Source of the DNA: Clostridiales bacterium
GTDB taxonomy: Bacteria; Bacillota; Clostridia; Oscillospirales; Oscillospiraceae
NCBI GenBank assembly: GCA_003150485.1
Contig: QALX01000001.1
Span: forward strand, 112,429 to 176,428
Reading direction: 5' to 3'
Length of the DNA stretch: 64,000 bases
Shown here one piece after another: positions 1 to 9,998 of the stretch (positions within the stretch are counted from its first letter, which is position 1; every line of letters starts with the position of its first letter). The notes beneath the pieces were generated by a model that saw nothing but the letters and a program-made list of their open reading frames with translations, searched no databases and was not told the origin of the DNA. Made by a program: the position numbers and the translations under genes.

Positions 1-1
1 C

Positions 2-1150
2 TGTAACCCCAACCAGAAGCCCAGCCGCATCTATATGCTGGATGGCGACCTGCCGGTCACGGTCCTCAACGGCAAGCCCGGCTATATCAACTTTATGGAC
101 GCTTTCAACTCCTGGCAGCTGGTCAAAGAGCTGAAGGCCGCCACCGGCCTGCCCGCCGCCGCCTCTTTTAAGCACGTTTCCCCTGCCGGCGCCGCCGTGG
201 GCCTGCCCCTCAGCGACACCGACAAGGCCATCTACTTTGTGGACCCCAAGGCGGAGATCACGCCCATCGCCGCCGCCTATATCCGGGCCCGCGGCGCGGA
301 TCGTCTGTGCTCCTACGGCGACTGGGCAGCTCTGTCCGACGTGTGTGACGCCGCCACCGCCGCCTATCTGAAAGACGAGGTCTCCGATGGCATCATCGCC
401 CCCGGCTACACCGAGGAGGCTCTGGCCATCCTGAAGACCAAGAAGAAGGGCAACTACAATGTCGTGCAAATCGACCCGGACTACGTGCCCGCCATGCCCG
501 AGCGCCGGGAAATCTTCGGCGTGGTCTTTGAACAGGGCCACAACTTCCTGAAGATCGACGAGGAGATGCTCCAGAACATCGTCTCCGACAACAAGGATCT
601 ACCGGAGAGCGCCAAGATTGACCTGATCGTCAGCCTAATCACCCTGAAGTATACCCAGTCCAACTCGGTCTGCTACGTGAAGGACGGCCAGACCATCGGC
701 GTGGGCGCCGGCCAGCAGAGCCGGATCCACTGCACCCGCCTGGCCGGCAACAAGGCCGACAACTGGTGGATGCGCCAACATCCCAAGGTGCTGGGCCTCC
801 AGTTTGTGGACGGTATCCGCCGCCCCAACCGGGACAACGCCATTGACGTGTACACCTCCGACGAGTACGAGGATGTGCTGGCTGACGGCGTGTGGCAGGA
901 AACCTTCAAGGTCAAGCCCGAGGTGCTCACTGAGGCCGAAAAGAAGGAGTGGATCGCCAAGATGACCGACGTGTCCGTGGGTTCCGACGCCTTCTTCCCC
1001 TTCGGCGACAACGTGGAGCGCGCTCACAAGTCCGGCGTCAAGTATATCGCCGAGCCCGGCGGTTCCATCCGGGACGACAACGTCATCGAGGCCTGCAATA
1101 AGCACGGTATTGTGATGTGCTTCACCGGCATCCGTCTGTTCCACCACTGA
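2..1150 (+). CDS. purH: AICAR transformylase (stand-alone), 5' end outside window
   Basis: Phosphoribosylaminoimidazolecarboxamide formyltransferase: transfers a formyl group from 10-formyl-THF to AICAR, a late step of purine synthesis in the cytoplasm. The reading frame is already open at base 2, beginning CNPNQKPSRIYM, so only a few N-terminal residues are missing; the first ATG at 35 is internal. The Lys-His pair in SFKHVSPAG matches the transformylase catalytic motif, and GAGQQSRIHCTRLAG matches the substrate-binding region. There is no IMP cyclohydrolase domain: the visible protein (about 380 residues) is only the transformylase half of classical PurH, so IMP cyclohydrolase must be encoded separately. 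It lies 46 bases before purD on the same strand and is probably cotranscribed with it. Confidence 0.9.
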   Translation, partial: CNPNQKPSRIYMLDGDLPVTVLNGKPGYINFMDAFNSWQLVKELKAATGLPAAASFKHVSPAGAAVGLPLSDTDKAIYFVDPKAEITPIAAAYIRARGADRLCSYGDWAALSDVCDAATAAYLKDEVSDGIIAPGYTEEALAILKTKKKGNYNVVQIDPDYVPAMPERREIFGVVFEQGHNFLKIDEEMLQNIVSDNKDLPESAKIDLIVSLITLKYTQSNSVCYVKDGQTIGVGAGQQSRIHCTRLAGNKADNWWMRQHPKVLGLQFVDGIRRPNRDNAIDVYTSDEYEDVLADGVWQETFKVKPEVLTEAEKKEWIAKMTDVSVGSDAFFPFGDNVERAHKSGVKYIAEPGGSIRDDNVIEACNKHGIVMCFTGIRLFHH

Positions 1151-1196
1151 TTTCCCAGCCCTTCCCAAGATTTTTGATCAATGAGGTGAATCACAC

Positions 1197-2459
1197 ATGA
1201 AAGTGTTAGTTGTTGGCGGCGGCGGCCGTGAACACGCCATTTGCTGGGCTTTGAAGAAAAGCCCCAAGGTGACCGAACTGTTCTGCGCCCCGGGCAACGC
1301 CGGGATCAGCTCCATCGCCACCTGTGTCCCCATCACCGCCACCGATGTGGACGCCATGGTCCAGTGGGCAGTGGACAACGCCATGGATTTTGTCATGGTG
1401 GCCCCTGACGATCCCCTGGCCCTGGGCATGGTAGACGCCATGGAGGCCGCCGGTCTGAAGACCTTTGGCCCCCGTAAAAACGCCGCCATCATCGAGGCCA
1501 GCAAGGCCTTTTCCAAGGAGCTGATGGCAAAGTACCACATCCCCACTGCAAAATACAAAACCTTCACCGATGAGGCCGAAGCCCTGGCCTATATCGACCA
1601 AGAGGGTGCCCCCATCGTAGTCAAGGCCGACGGGCTGGCCCTGGGCAAGGGCGTCACCGTGGCTGAGACAGTGGAGGAGGCCAAGCAGGCCGTACGGGAC
1701 ATGATGGAGGGCGGCAAGTTCGGCGCCTCCGGCCTGACCGTTGTCATCGAGGAGTGTATGGTCGGCCCGGAAGTCACTGTGCTCTGCTTCGCCGACGGGG
1801 AGCACATCGCCCCCATGCCCTCCTCTCAGGACCACAAGCGGGCCTATGACGGCAATCTGGGGCCCAACACCGGCGGTATGGGCGCCTTCACCCCCTCCCC
1901 CAATTACACCCCGGAACTGGCAGACCAGTGCATGAAGGAGATCTTCCTCCCCACCATGGCCGCCATGAAGGCGGAGGGCCGACCCTTTAAGGGCGTCATC
2001 TACTTTGGCCTGATGCTGACCCCCCAGGGCCCCAAGGTGGTGGAGTACAACGCCCGGTTTGGCGACCCCGAGACCCAGGCCGTGCTGTACCAACTGGACA
2101 GCGACCTGTTTGAGATCTTCAACGCCTGTGTGGACGGCACCCTGGCAGACCTGGTCATCCGATGGAAACCGGGCGCGGCCTGCTGTCTGGTGCTGGCTTC
2201 CGGCGGTTATCCCCTCAGCTACGAAAAGGGGTTCGAGATCTCCGGTCTGGACCGGGTAGAGAACGCCACCGTCTTCCACGCCGGCACTAAGTTCGGCCCC
2301 ACCGGCGCATACCTCACCAACGGCGGTCGGGTTCTGGGCGTCACCGCCTCCGGCGACACCCTGGCTCAGGCGGTGGAGCATGCCTATGCCGCTGCAAAGC
2401 CGATCTCCTGGAAGGACATGCATTTCCGTACCGACATCGGAAAGGTTTGGGTAGATTAA
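1197..2459 (+). CDS. purD: phosphoribosylamine-glycine ligase (GAR synthetase)
   Basis: Joins glycine to 5-phosphoribosylamine using ATP, the second step of purine synthesis. At 420 residues it has the normal length. It opens with the PurD signature GGGGREHAICWAL and has an ATP-grasp fold: VVKADGLALGKGV near residue 143 is the nucleotide-binding lysine segment, followed by NTGGMGAF and the metal-binding NARFGDPE near residues 286-293. The ATG at 1197 follows GAGGTGA at a suitable distance. It is the last gene of the purine transcript, closed by a strong terminator 21 bases downstream. Confidence 0.96.
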   Translation: MKVLVVGGGGREHAICWALKKSPKVTELFCAPGNAGISSIATCVPITATDVDAMVQWAVDNAMDFVMVAPDDPLALGMVDAMEAAGLKTFGPRKNAAIIEASKAFSKELMAKYHIPTAKYKTFTDEAEALAYIDQEGAPIVVKADGLALGKGVTVAETVEEAKQAVRDMMEGGKFGASGLTVVIEECMVGPEVTVLCFADGEHIAPMPSSQDHKRAYDGNLGPNTGGMGAFTPSPNYTPELADQCMKEIFLPTMAAMKAEGRPFKGVIYFGLMLTPQGPKVVEYNARFGDPETQAVLYQLDSDLFEIFNACVDGTLADLVIRWKPGAACCLVLASGGYPLSYEKGFEISGLDRVENATVFHAGTKFGPTGAYLTNGGRVLGVTASGDTLAQAVEHAYAAAKPISWKDMHFRTDIGKVWVD

Positions 2460-2480
2460 AATCGTATAGCCCTCTGCTGT

Positions 2481-2514
2481 GGGTGAGAAACCAATGGGTT
2501 TCTCACCCTTTTTT
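2481..2514 (+). terminator. Rho-independent terminator after purD
   Basis: A perfect 12-bp stem (GGGTGAGAAACC pairing with GGTTTCTCACCC), a 4-base AATG loop and six T residues. Confidence 0.93.
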
Positions 2515-2894
2515 ATCTATTTTGACTATCTCTCCTTTTTGTAATCCTCTCTTTTTGTGGAATCTATATATTTTTCTCTTTTTTCGTTAATTTTTTAACT
2601 ATTTGAAGACGCAGAGCGCATTTTCCCGTTTTTTTCGTGAAAATTTTAACATATGCCGCGATTTTCAGCGTTTGCTTTTTTCTCCGTTGTCTGTTATTAT
2701 TTTAACAATGAATCGGGCGTCCAACAGTTTTTGTATACTGCTACGGAATCTAACTGATGAACGCCGTCGATGTTCGGAACGACGGCGGCTCGTATTCATT
2801 TTTCATCTTATTTCTTCTTTCTTACCCCTCCCCAGTGGCCGGCGCGGATCCCCCTCCACGCCGGCTTTTCACTCAGTATCTTGTTGTTAGAACG
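2515..2894. other. AT-rich intergenic stretch, no gene supported
   Basis: Between the purD and metK terminators. The top strand is T-rich. A 95-codon open frame (2603-2890) has no ribosome site, no family resemblance and a composition unlike neighbouring genes, so I do not call it. A weak hairpin with 7-bp arms at 2838-2844 and 2859-2865 is followed by TTTT, but no convincing promoter lies upstream of it. Confidence 0.5.
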
Positions 2895-2933
2895 CAAAAA
2901 AGCGGCAGACACCTGGTTGGCGTCTGCCGCTTT
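2895..2933 (-). terminator. terminator after metK
   Basis: Read leftward, arms AGCGGCAGAC and GTCTGCCGCT enclose an 11-base loop and are followed by a run of six T. It lies about 37 bases past the metK stop. Confidence 0.88.
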
Positions 2934-2969
2934 CTGCGTTTCTTTTTAGAGTGCCTGGACAGCGCCCAT

Positions 2970-4151
2970 TTACAGGTACTGCTTCAGGGTCTCCACCTTG
3001 GTCAGCTGCTCCCAGGGCAGATCCAGATCGGGACGGCCGAAGTGGCCATAGGCTGCGGTCTGCTCATAGATGGGCCGGCGCAGATCCAGGTAGCTGATGA
3101 TGGAAGCGGGACGCAGGTCAAAGACCTCATCGACGATGGCCGCCAGCTTTTCATCAGCGATCACACCAGTGCCGTAGGTGTCTACAAAGACGGAGACCGG
3201 ACGGGCCACGCCGATAGCATAGGCCAGCTCAATCTGGCACTTTTTCGCCAGACCTGCCGCCACGATATTCTTGGCCACGTGACGGGCCATGTAGGCCGCA
3301 CTGCGGTCCACCTTGGTGGGGTCCTTGCCAGAGAAGGCGCCGCCGCCGTGGGCTGCCGCGCCGCCGTAGGTGTCCACGATGATCTTACGACCGGTGAGGC
3401 CGGAGTCGCCTACCGGGCCGCCCACGACAAACCGGCCGGTGGGGTTGACAAAGAACCGGGTTTCCGGACGGATCAGCTTCTTGGGCAGGTTGGGCCGGAT
3501 GACCTCCTCCACGATGGCCTCCCGCAGATCCTTGATGTCGATATCCGGGTCGTGCTGGGTGGAGACGACGATGGTGGGGCACCAGGTGACGTTGCCATTT
3601 TCATCATAGGCCACGGTGACCTGGCTCTTGCCGTCGGGACGCATCCAGGGCAGAGTACCGTCCTTGCGCAGCTTGGACATGGCCAGGGTCAGGTTGTGGG
3701 CCAGGGCGATGGGGGCGGGCATCAGCTCGTCGGTCTCGTCGCAGGCATAGCCGAACATCATGCCCTGGTCGCCGGCGCCGATCAGGTCCGCCTCATCCAC
3801 GGCGCTCTCCTTGTATTCGAAGGAGTTGTTGACGCCCATGGCGATGTCGGGGGACTGCTTGTCCAGGACGGGCAGCACGGCGCAGCTCTGGGCGTCGAAT
3901 CCGTAGGCGGGGTTGTTGTAGCCGATACGGTCCACGGTATTCCGGACGATGGTGGGGATATCCACCTTGGCGGTGGTGGTGATCTCGCCCATCACCAGCA
4001 CCATACCGGTGGTGGTGGCGGTTTCGCAGGCGACGCGGGCCGTGGGGTCCTGAGCCAGAATGCAGTCCAGCACCGCGTCGGAGATCTGGTCGCACATCTT
4101 ATCAGGATGGCCCTCGGTCACGGATTCAGATGTAAATACATGTTCTTTCAT
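2970..4151 (-). CDS. metK: S-adenosylmethionine synthetase
   Basis: Makes S-adenosylmethionine from methionine and ATP in the cytoplasm. The 393-residue product has the family motifs TESVTEGHPDKMCDQISDA near the N-terminus, GAGDQGMMFG near residue 120 and GGGAFSGKDPTKVDRSAAY near residue 265. The start at 4151 (ATG AAA GAA CAT) has AGAAAGGAC just upstream; the frame runs open to 4226, but that extension lies in the riboswitch leader. It is monocistronic, between its own terminator and the SAM-I leader, so the enzyme is repressed by its own product. Confidence 0.97.
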   Translation of the reverse strand: MKEHVFTSESVTEGHPDKMCDQISDAVLDCILAQDPTARVACETATTTGMVLVMGEITTTAKVDIPTIVRNTVDRIGYNNPAYGFDAQSCAVLPVLDKQSPDIAMGVNNSFEYKESAVDEADLIGAGDQGMMFGYACDETDELMPAPIALAHNLTLAMSKLRKDGTLPWMRPDGKSQVTVAYDENGNVTWCPTIVVSTQHDPDIDIKDLREAIVEEVIRPNLPKKLIRPETRFFVNPTGRFVVGGPVGDSGLTGRKIIVDTYGGAAAHGGGAFSGKDPTKVDRSAAYMARHVAKNIVAAGLAKKCQIELAYAIGVARPVSVFVDTYGTGVIADEKLAAIVDEVFDLRPASIISYLDLRRPIYEQTAAYGHFGRPDLDLPWEQLTKVETLKQYL

Positions 4152-4216
4152 AGCTGTTTGTCCTTTCTCTAAAGGGTAAGTCAATTTGCAAGAGAAACAG
4201 CCTCTGGAAAAAGAAG

Positions 4217-4361
4217 AAAAAAACACGCTCCGCAGGCGGAACGCGAAATGAGCTTGTTCCTCATCTTTCGATATTTCACCGCCGGAATTAGCACCTTACG
4301 CATCAGACATGCACAGGTTGCTGGGCTTCATCGGGCCGATCCCTCCACCACTCTTGATAAG
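4217..4361 (-). ncRNA. SAM-I riboswitch (S box) leader of metK
   Basis: Read leftward from 4361, the RNA starts CTTATCAAGAG and contains the S-box core segments GTGGAGGGATCGGCCCGATG, AAGCCCAGCAACC and AAGGTGCTAATTCC, ending with GATGAG at 4260, which pairs with CTTATC as helix P1. A terminator follows: CGCGTTCCGC (4245-4236) pairs with GCGGAGCGTG (4233-4224), then a run of T at 4223-4217. GGAAC just past P1 can pair with GTTCC of the terminator, giving an antiterminator. When SAM binds, P1 is stabilised and transcription stops before metK. The arrangement is textbook. Confidence 0.95.
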
Positions 4362-4381
4362 GCTGTTCAATTGTTAAGCTT

Positions 4382-4409
4382 ATTATAGCAGTATCCCTGC
4401 TGTTGTCAA
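4382..4409 (-). promoter_or_regulatory. promoter of the SAM-I/metK transcript
   Basis: Leftward TTGACA (4409-4404), 16-base spacer, TATAAT (4387-4382); transcription would start just before the aptamer. Confidence 0.85.
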
Positions 4410-4494
4410 GTGGGTTTTTCCCCCTCCTCCGTCAGGATCACTGATTTTCCGGGGATCTGCGGCGGAAATTTGGGATGCTTTGCGCCGCTTTACC

Positions 4495-4523
4495 TTGACA
4501 AGCCAGGCCGTATTTTGTATCAT
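4495..4523 (+). promoter_or_regulatory. promoter of the marR-acp unit
   Basis: TTGACA (4495-4500), exact 17-base spacer, TATCAT (4518-4523). The AT-rich TTTAGTTAGCTTATATAA just downstream is a possible site for the MarR protein itself. Confidence 0.8.
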
Positions 4524-4565
4524 AGCGTTTAGTTAGCTTATATAATCACTTTCCGGAGGCACACC

Positions 4566-5027
4566 ATGACAGGCTTTGCGGCACAATTCAACCACCTTTT
4601 TGAGGAGCTCTACCAGAGCGTCCTGCAAACGGAAAAGCGGGCCTTCCCCGACCACCGACGCCTGCCCCTCAGCGCCAGCGAACTCTGCGTTCTGGAGCGG
4701 ATCGCCCAGGCCCCGGAGGCTGGGATCACCATCAGCGACCTGGCCGCTCTCCTGGAAGTGGCCCGCCCCTCCGCCAGCGTGGCGGTGAACAAGCTGCGCC
4801 AGAAGGGGTTTGTCGCCAAGGTCCCCAGCCAAGCTGACGGCCGCTCCGTCCTGGTTACCCTGACCCACGAGGGTAAGCTGGCCTGCGCCTACCACAGCTA
4901 CTGCCGCTGCCAGCGCTTTCTCCAGCTCTCCCACGCCTACACCGACGAGGAGCAGTCTTCCCTGCTCCGGTGCATGGAGCGCCTGAAAGCGTTTCTGCAA
5001 ACCGGCACCCCCCCAGAGGGCGCTTAA
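4566..5027 (+). CDS. MarR-family transcriptional regulator (possibly FabT-like)
   Basis: A 153-residue winged-helix regulator of usual MarR size. Residues about 35-105 form the DNA-binding domain: LSASELCVLERIA, then ISDLAALLEVARPSASVAVN as helix-turn-helix, KLRQKGFVAKVPSQADGR as the wing and VTLTHEGK after it. N- and C-terminal helices form the dimer arm. The start at 4566 follows CCGGAGGC. The next gene, 76 bases on, encodes an acyl carrier protein. In Gram-positive bacteria the MarR protein FabT controls fatty-acid synthesis and binds acyl-ACP, so a FabT-like role is attractive, but it rests on adjacency; no other fab genes lie here. Confidence 0.85.
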   Translation: MTGFAAQFNHLFEELYQSVLQTEKRAFPDHRRLPLSASELCVLERIAQAPEAGITISDLAALLEVARPSASVAVNKLRQKGFVAKVPSQADGRSVLVTLTHEGKLACAYHSYCRCQRFLQLSHAYTDEEQSSLLRCMERLKAFLQTGTPPEGA

Positions 5028-5103
5028 TCCAAAACGTAAGGCCGGTTTCCGGTTTTGCACATAATTTCAAAGACAGCACTGTTTCAACAACGGAGGTTTT
5101 ACT

Positions 5104-5328
5104 ATGGACATCTATGCAATGATTATCAACCTGCTGGCAGAGCACACCGGCCGGGACGCTTCGGAATTCACCCCTGAGACCACCTTTGAATCCCTGGGCA
5201 TCGACTCTCTGGAGACCGTGGAAATGGTCATGGAGCTGGAGGAAGAACTGGACGTGGAGCTGGAACTGGATGAAAAGGTCGCCACCATCGCCGAACTGAC
5301 CGCTTTCGTAGAAAAGAAAGTGGGCTGA
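5104..5328 (+). CDS. acpP: acyl carrier protein
   Basis: A 74-residue acidic four-helix carrier. The phosphopantetheine attachment serine is Ser35 in LGIDSLETVE, followed by an acidic helix II (MVMELEEELDVELELD). It carries acyl chains as thioesters, normally in fatty-acid synthesis. GGAGG precedes the ATG. It stands without fab or plsX genes, behind a MarR regulator, and is closed by a strong terminator. It could be the housekeeping ACP or a second, dedicated carrier; the sequence alone does not decide. Confidence 0.92.
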   Translation: MDIYAMIINLLAEHTGRDASEFTPETTFESLGIDSLETVEMVMELEEELDVELELDEKVATIAELTAFVEKKVG

Positions 5329-5353
5329 TTGTCTACTTAGCCATCCTTTTTCG

Positions 5354-5392
5354 GAGCTTATCCTCTCAAATGGGAGAGGATAAGCTCTTTTT
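5354..5392 (+). terminator. terminator after acpP
   Basis: 14-bp perfect stem GAGCTTATCCTCTC/GAGAGGATAAGCTC with a 6-base loop, then five T. Confidence 0.93.
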
Positions 5393-5405
5393 CATCTGCG
5401 GGCAG

Positions 5406-5431
5406 AAAAACCCGGCCAAAGCCGGGTTTTT
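5406..5431 (-). terminator. terminator of the dnaK-like gene (bidirectional)
   Basis: AAAAACCCGGC CAAA GCCGGGTTTTT: symmetric, so it works leftward for the Hsp70 gene and backs up the acpP terminator. Confidence 0.85.
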
Positions 5432-5442
5432 CTGTCTGTTGT

Positions 5443-7263
<1,821 letters not shown>

Positions 7264-7387
7264 AGCGCCTGCCTCCTGCCATCTGTTTTCTCGCTTACTA
7301 TACCACATGTCCGTTACGAATTTGTAAATAAATTCATAATTTTTATCGGGAATTTTACACTTCCCGGCGGTCTTTGACAGGTTTATA

Positions 7388-7416
7388 TTGACTAATTTCC
7401 CGGAAACGTATAAAAT
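7388..7416 (+). promoter_or_regulatory. promoter of glf-LCP
   Basis: TTGACT (7388-7393), 17-base spacer, TAAAAT (7411-7416), about 60 bases before glf. Confidence 0.65.
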
Positions 7417-7477
7417 AATTTATTGTGTAAATTATACGCAGCCCTATTCTCACGGATTTTGAAAGGCGGTATGACAC

Positions 7478-8575
7478 TTGAAATATGATTACCTTGTGGT
7501 TGGCGCCGGTTTTTTCGGAGCGGTTTTCGCCTATGAGGCCCGCCAACGGGGCAAGCGCTGCCTGGTGGTAGACAAGCGTCCCCACATCGGCGGCAACTGC
7601 TATACCGAGACCATGGAGCAGATCCATGTCCACAAATACGGCGCCCACATTTTCCACACCTCTGACCGGGAAATCTGGGACTACGTGAATCAATTTGCCC
7701 TGTTTAACAACTACATCAACGCCCCTGTGGCCAACTACAAAGGGGAAATCTACAATCTCCCCTTCAACATGAACACCTTCAGCAAGCTCTGGGGCATCGC
7801 CACTCCGGCGGAGGCCCGGGCCAGAATCGACGCCCAGCGAGGCGACGCCCCGGCCGAGCCCTCCAACCTGGAGGAACAGGCCATCTCCCTGGTGGGCCGG
7901 GACATCTACGAAAAGCTGGTGAAGGGCTACACCGAGAAACAGTGGGGCCGCCCCTGTACCGAGCTGCCCGCTTTTATCATCAAGCGCCTGCCGGTTCGCT
8001 TCGTCTACGACAACAACTACTTCAACGACCGCTTTCAGGGCATCCCCGAGGGCGGCTACACCCCGATCTTTGAACAGCTCCTGGAGGGTACCGATCTGCG
8101 CCTGAACTGCGACTATCTGGCCCATCGGGAGCAGCTGCGCCCCCTGGCGGACCGGGTGATCTACACCGGACCCATCGACCAGTACTTTGACTACCGCTTC
8201 GGCCCTCTCCAGTTCCGCAGTCTCCGCTTTGAGACCCAGGTTCTGGAGGAGGAAAACTTCCAGGGCAATGCCGTGGTCAACTACACTGACCGGGAAACCC
8301 CCTACACCCGCATCATTGAGCACAAGCACTTCGAGTTCGGCACCCAGCCCAAAACCGTCGTCACCCGGGAATACCCCGCCGACTGGACCATTGGGGCGGA
8401 GCCCTACTACACCGTCAACGATGGGGAAAATGACGCGCTCTACCGGCGCTACGCCGCTCTGGCCGCCCAGGACCCCTCGGTCATTTTCGGCGGCCGCCTG
8501 GGCGAGTACAAGTACTACGATATGGACAAGGTGATCGCTTCCTCCCTGAAGCTGGTCCGACAGGAGCTGGACTGA
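7478..8575 (+). CDS. glf: UDP-galactopyranose mutase
   Basis: Flavoenzyme converting UDP-galactopyranose to UDP-galactofuranose, the precursor of galactofuranose in surface glycans. The 365-residue protein begins with the FAD motif YLVVGAGFFGAVFA, then KRPHIGGNCYTE and HKYGAHIFHT, and ends with FGGRLGEYKYYDMDKVI, all hallmarks of Glf. The start is a TTG at 7478 with GAAAGGCGG correctly spaced; an ATG at 7471 opens only a 5-codon frame overlapping this start. The LCP gene follows 49 bases later. Confidence 0.95.
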   Translation: MKYDYLVVGAGFFGAVFAYEARQRGKRCLVVDKRPHIGGNCYTETMEQIHVHKYGAHIFHTSDREIWDYVNQFALFNNYINAPVANYKGEIYNLPFNMNTFSKLWGIATPAEARARIDAQRGDAPAEPSNLEEQAISLVGRDIYEKLVKGYTEKQWGRPCTELPAFIIKRLPVRFVYDNNYFNDRFQGIPEGGYTPIFEQLLEGTDLRLNCDYLAHREQLRPLADRVIYTGPIDQYFDYRFGPLQFRSLRFETQVLEEENFQGNAVVNYTDRETPYTRIIEHKHFEFGTQPKTVVTREYPADWTIGAEPYYTVNDGENDALYRRYAALAAQDPSVIFGGRLGEYKYYDMDKVIASSLKLVRQELD

Positions 8576-8624
8576 CAGCAGCTCTCCCTCCTGTGACTTA
8601 ACAGACAGAAATGAGGTTATCGCT

Positions 8625-9914
8625 ATGAGCGGCAAACGAGTGAACGGCAACGACCCCAACTATCAGGCACGGCGGCGCGCCTCCGGCCAATCCCCCTACT
8701 CGTCTTCCAACTCACGCAACAGACGGCAGCAAGGCAGCGCCGGCAGCCCGTCCTCCCACAGCGGGGGCGACCGCCCCCGCCCCCCCCAGAACGGGTCCCG
8801 CCCCGCCTCTTCCGGCGGCAGGCGCCGGCGCCCCCGCAGGCGGAAGCGCTCCCGGGCGCTGCGGGTCCTCCTGACCGTTCTGGCCATCCTGCTGGCCATC
8901 TGCGTGGCGGTCTATGCCTTCGGCCAGTGGGAGCTGGGCAAGATCGGCCGGCTGGGCAAGAGCTTCTTCACCAGTGAGAACTTTGAGCAGGACGGCAGCG
9001 GCGCCGACACCATTGAGGCCGTGGACTGGGGCAAGGCTGATATTGCCACCAGCGTGGACGGCGTGGTCAACGTGCTTCTGGTGGGCCAGGACACCCGGAA
9101 GGCAGAAGAGCGGGCCCGTTCGGACTCCATGATCCTTTTAAGCGTCAACAAAAACACCAATCAGCTCACCATGATCTCCCTGATGCGGGATCTGTACGTG
9201 CAAATCCCCGGCTACAGTGACAACAAACTCAACGCAGCCTACGCCTTCGGCGGCTTTGAGCTGCTGGATGAAACCATCGCCACCAATTTCGGCATCGCAG
9301 TGGACTATAACGTGGAGGTCAACTTCAAGGGCTTTAAGGACATTGTAGATACCATCGGTGGCCTGGACCTGGAACTCAACGAAACCGAAGCGGAGTATAT
9401 GAACAGCGCCGAGTTTGTGGAGGACATGGGTGTCAAGCTGGACCGCAACTTCACCCCGGGCATGAACCACCTGAACGGTCAGGAAGCTTTGTGCTACGCT
9501 CGGATCCGCCATGTGGGCAACAGCGACTGGGAGCGGACTGACCGCCAGCGCAAGGTTATCCAGACCATCTACTCCCATGTGCGGGAGGAAAACTGGACCA
9601 AACTGCTGGACATCTACTCCAACGTAGCCGACGACCTGACCACCGATATGAACAACACACAGATCGTCAGCATTGCCTTCTCCGCCTACTCCATGGGCCT
9701 GGAGAGCATCAACAGCTACCGTGTCCCCGCCGACCATATGTACACCAACGAGACGATCAACAGAATGGACATCCTGGTGCCCAAAGACTGGGACGCCACC
9801 CGCTCCCTGATCAAGGAATACCTCTACAGCGAGGACGGCGGCGCCAGTGCGGAAGATGCCGCGCAGAAAGCCTTCTCCGGCGCCACGACAACCACGACAA
9901 CTGGTACAACTTGA
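8625..9914 (+). CDS. LytR-CpsA-Psr (LCP) family glycopolymer ligase
   Basis: LCP proteins attach undecaprenyl-linked glycopolymers such as teichoic acids or capsule to peptidoglycan outside the membrane. The 429-residue protein has a long basic, Ser/Arg/Gly-rich cytoplasmic N-terminus (1-80), one membrane helix (about 81-100) and the extracellular LCP domain from about 149 onward with LLVGQDTR, ARSDSMILLSVN, SLMRDLYVQIPGY and CYARIRHVGNSDWERTDRQR. The tail is Thr-rich. Pairing with glf suggests a galactofuranose-containing polymer as substrate; that is inference. Confidence 0.92.
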   Translation: MSGKRVNGNDPNYQARRRASGQSPYSSSNSRNRRQQGSAGSPSSHSGGDRPRPPQNGSRPASSGGRRRRPRRRKRSRALRVLLTVLAILLAICVAVYAFGQWELGKIGRLGKSFFTSENFEQDGSGADTIEAVDWGKADIATSVDGVVNVLLVGQDTRKAEERARSDSMILLSVNKNTNQLTMISLMRDLYVQIPGYSDNKLNAAYAFGGFELLDETIATNFGIAVDYNVEVNFKGFKDIVDTIGGLDLELNETEAEYMNSAEFVEDMGVKLDRNFTPGMNHLNGQEALCYARIRHVGNSDWERTDRQRKVIQTIYSHVREENWTKLLDIYSNVADDLTTDMNNTQIVSIAFSAYSMGLESINSYRVPADHMYTNETINRMDILVPKDWDATRSLIKEYLYSEDGGASAEDAAQKAFSGATTTTTTGTT

Positions 9915-9934
9915 CTGTGCAGCAGCTGCACAGA

Positions 9935-9970
9935 TAAAAAAGCCCCCTCCCGGCCGGGAGGGGGCTTTTT
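9935..9970. terminator. bidirectional terminator between LCP and fprA
   Basis: Perfect palindrome of two 13-base arms, AGCCCCCTCCCGG and CCGGGAGGGGGCT, flanked by A and T runs; serves both convergent genes. Confidence 0.93.
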
Positions 9971-9998
9971 CGCTTTTTGTGGTTTCCGATAGGGCGTT

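Noticed and set aside
2603..2890. 95-codon ORF between purD and metK
   Set aside because: No ribosome site, no motif and composition unlike coding DNA here.
7471..7488. Five-codon leader ORF (ATG to TGA) overlapping the glf start
   Set aside because: It is adjacent to the ribosome site but too close for efficient initiation; likely chance.
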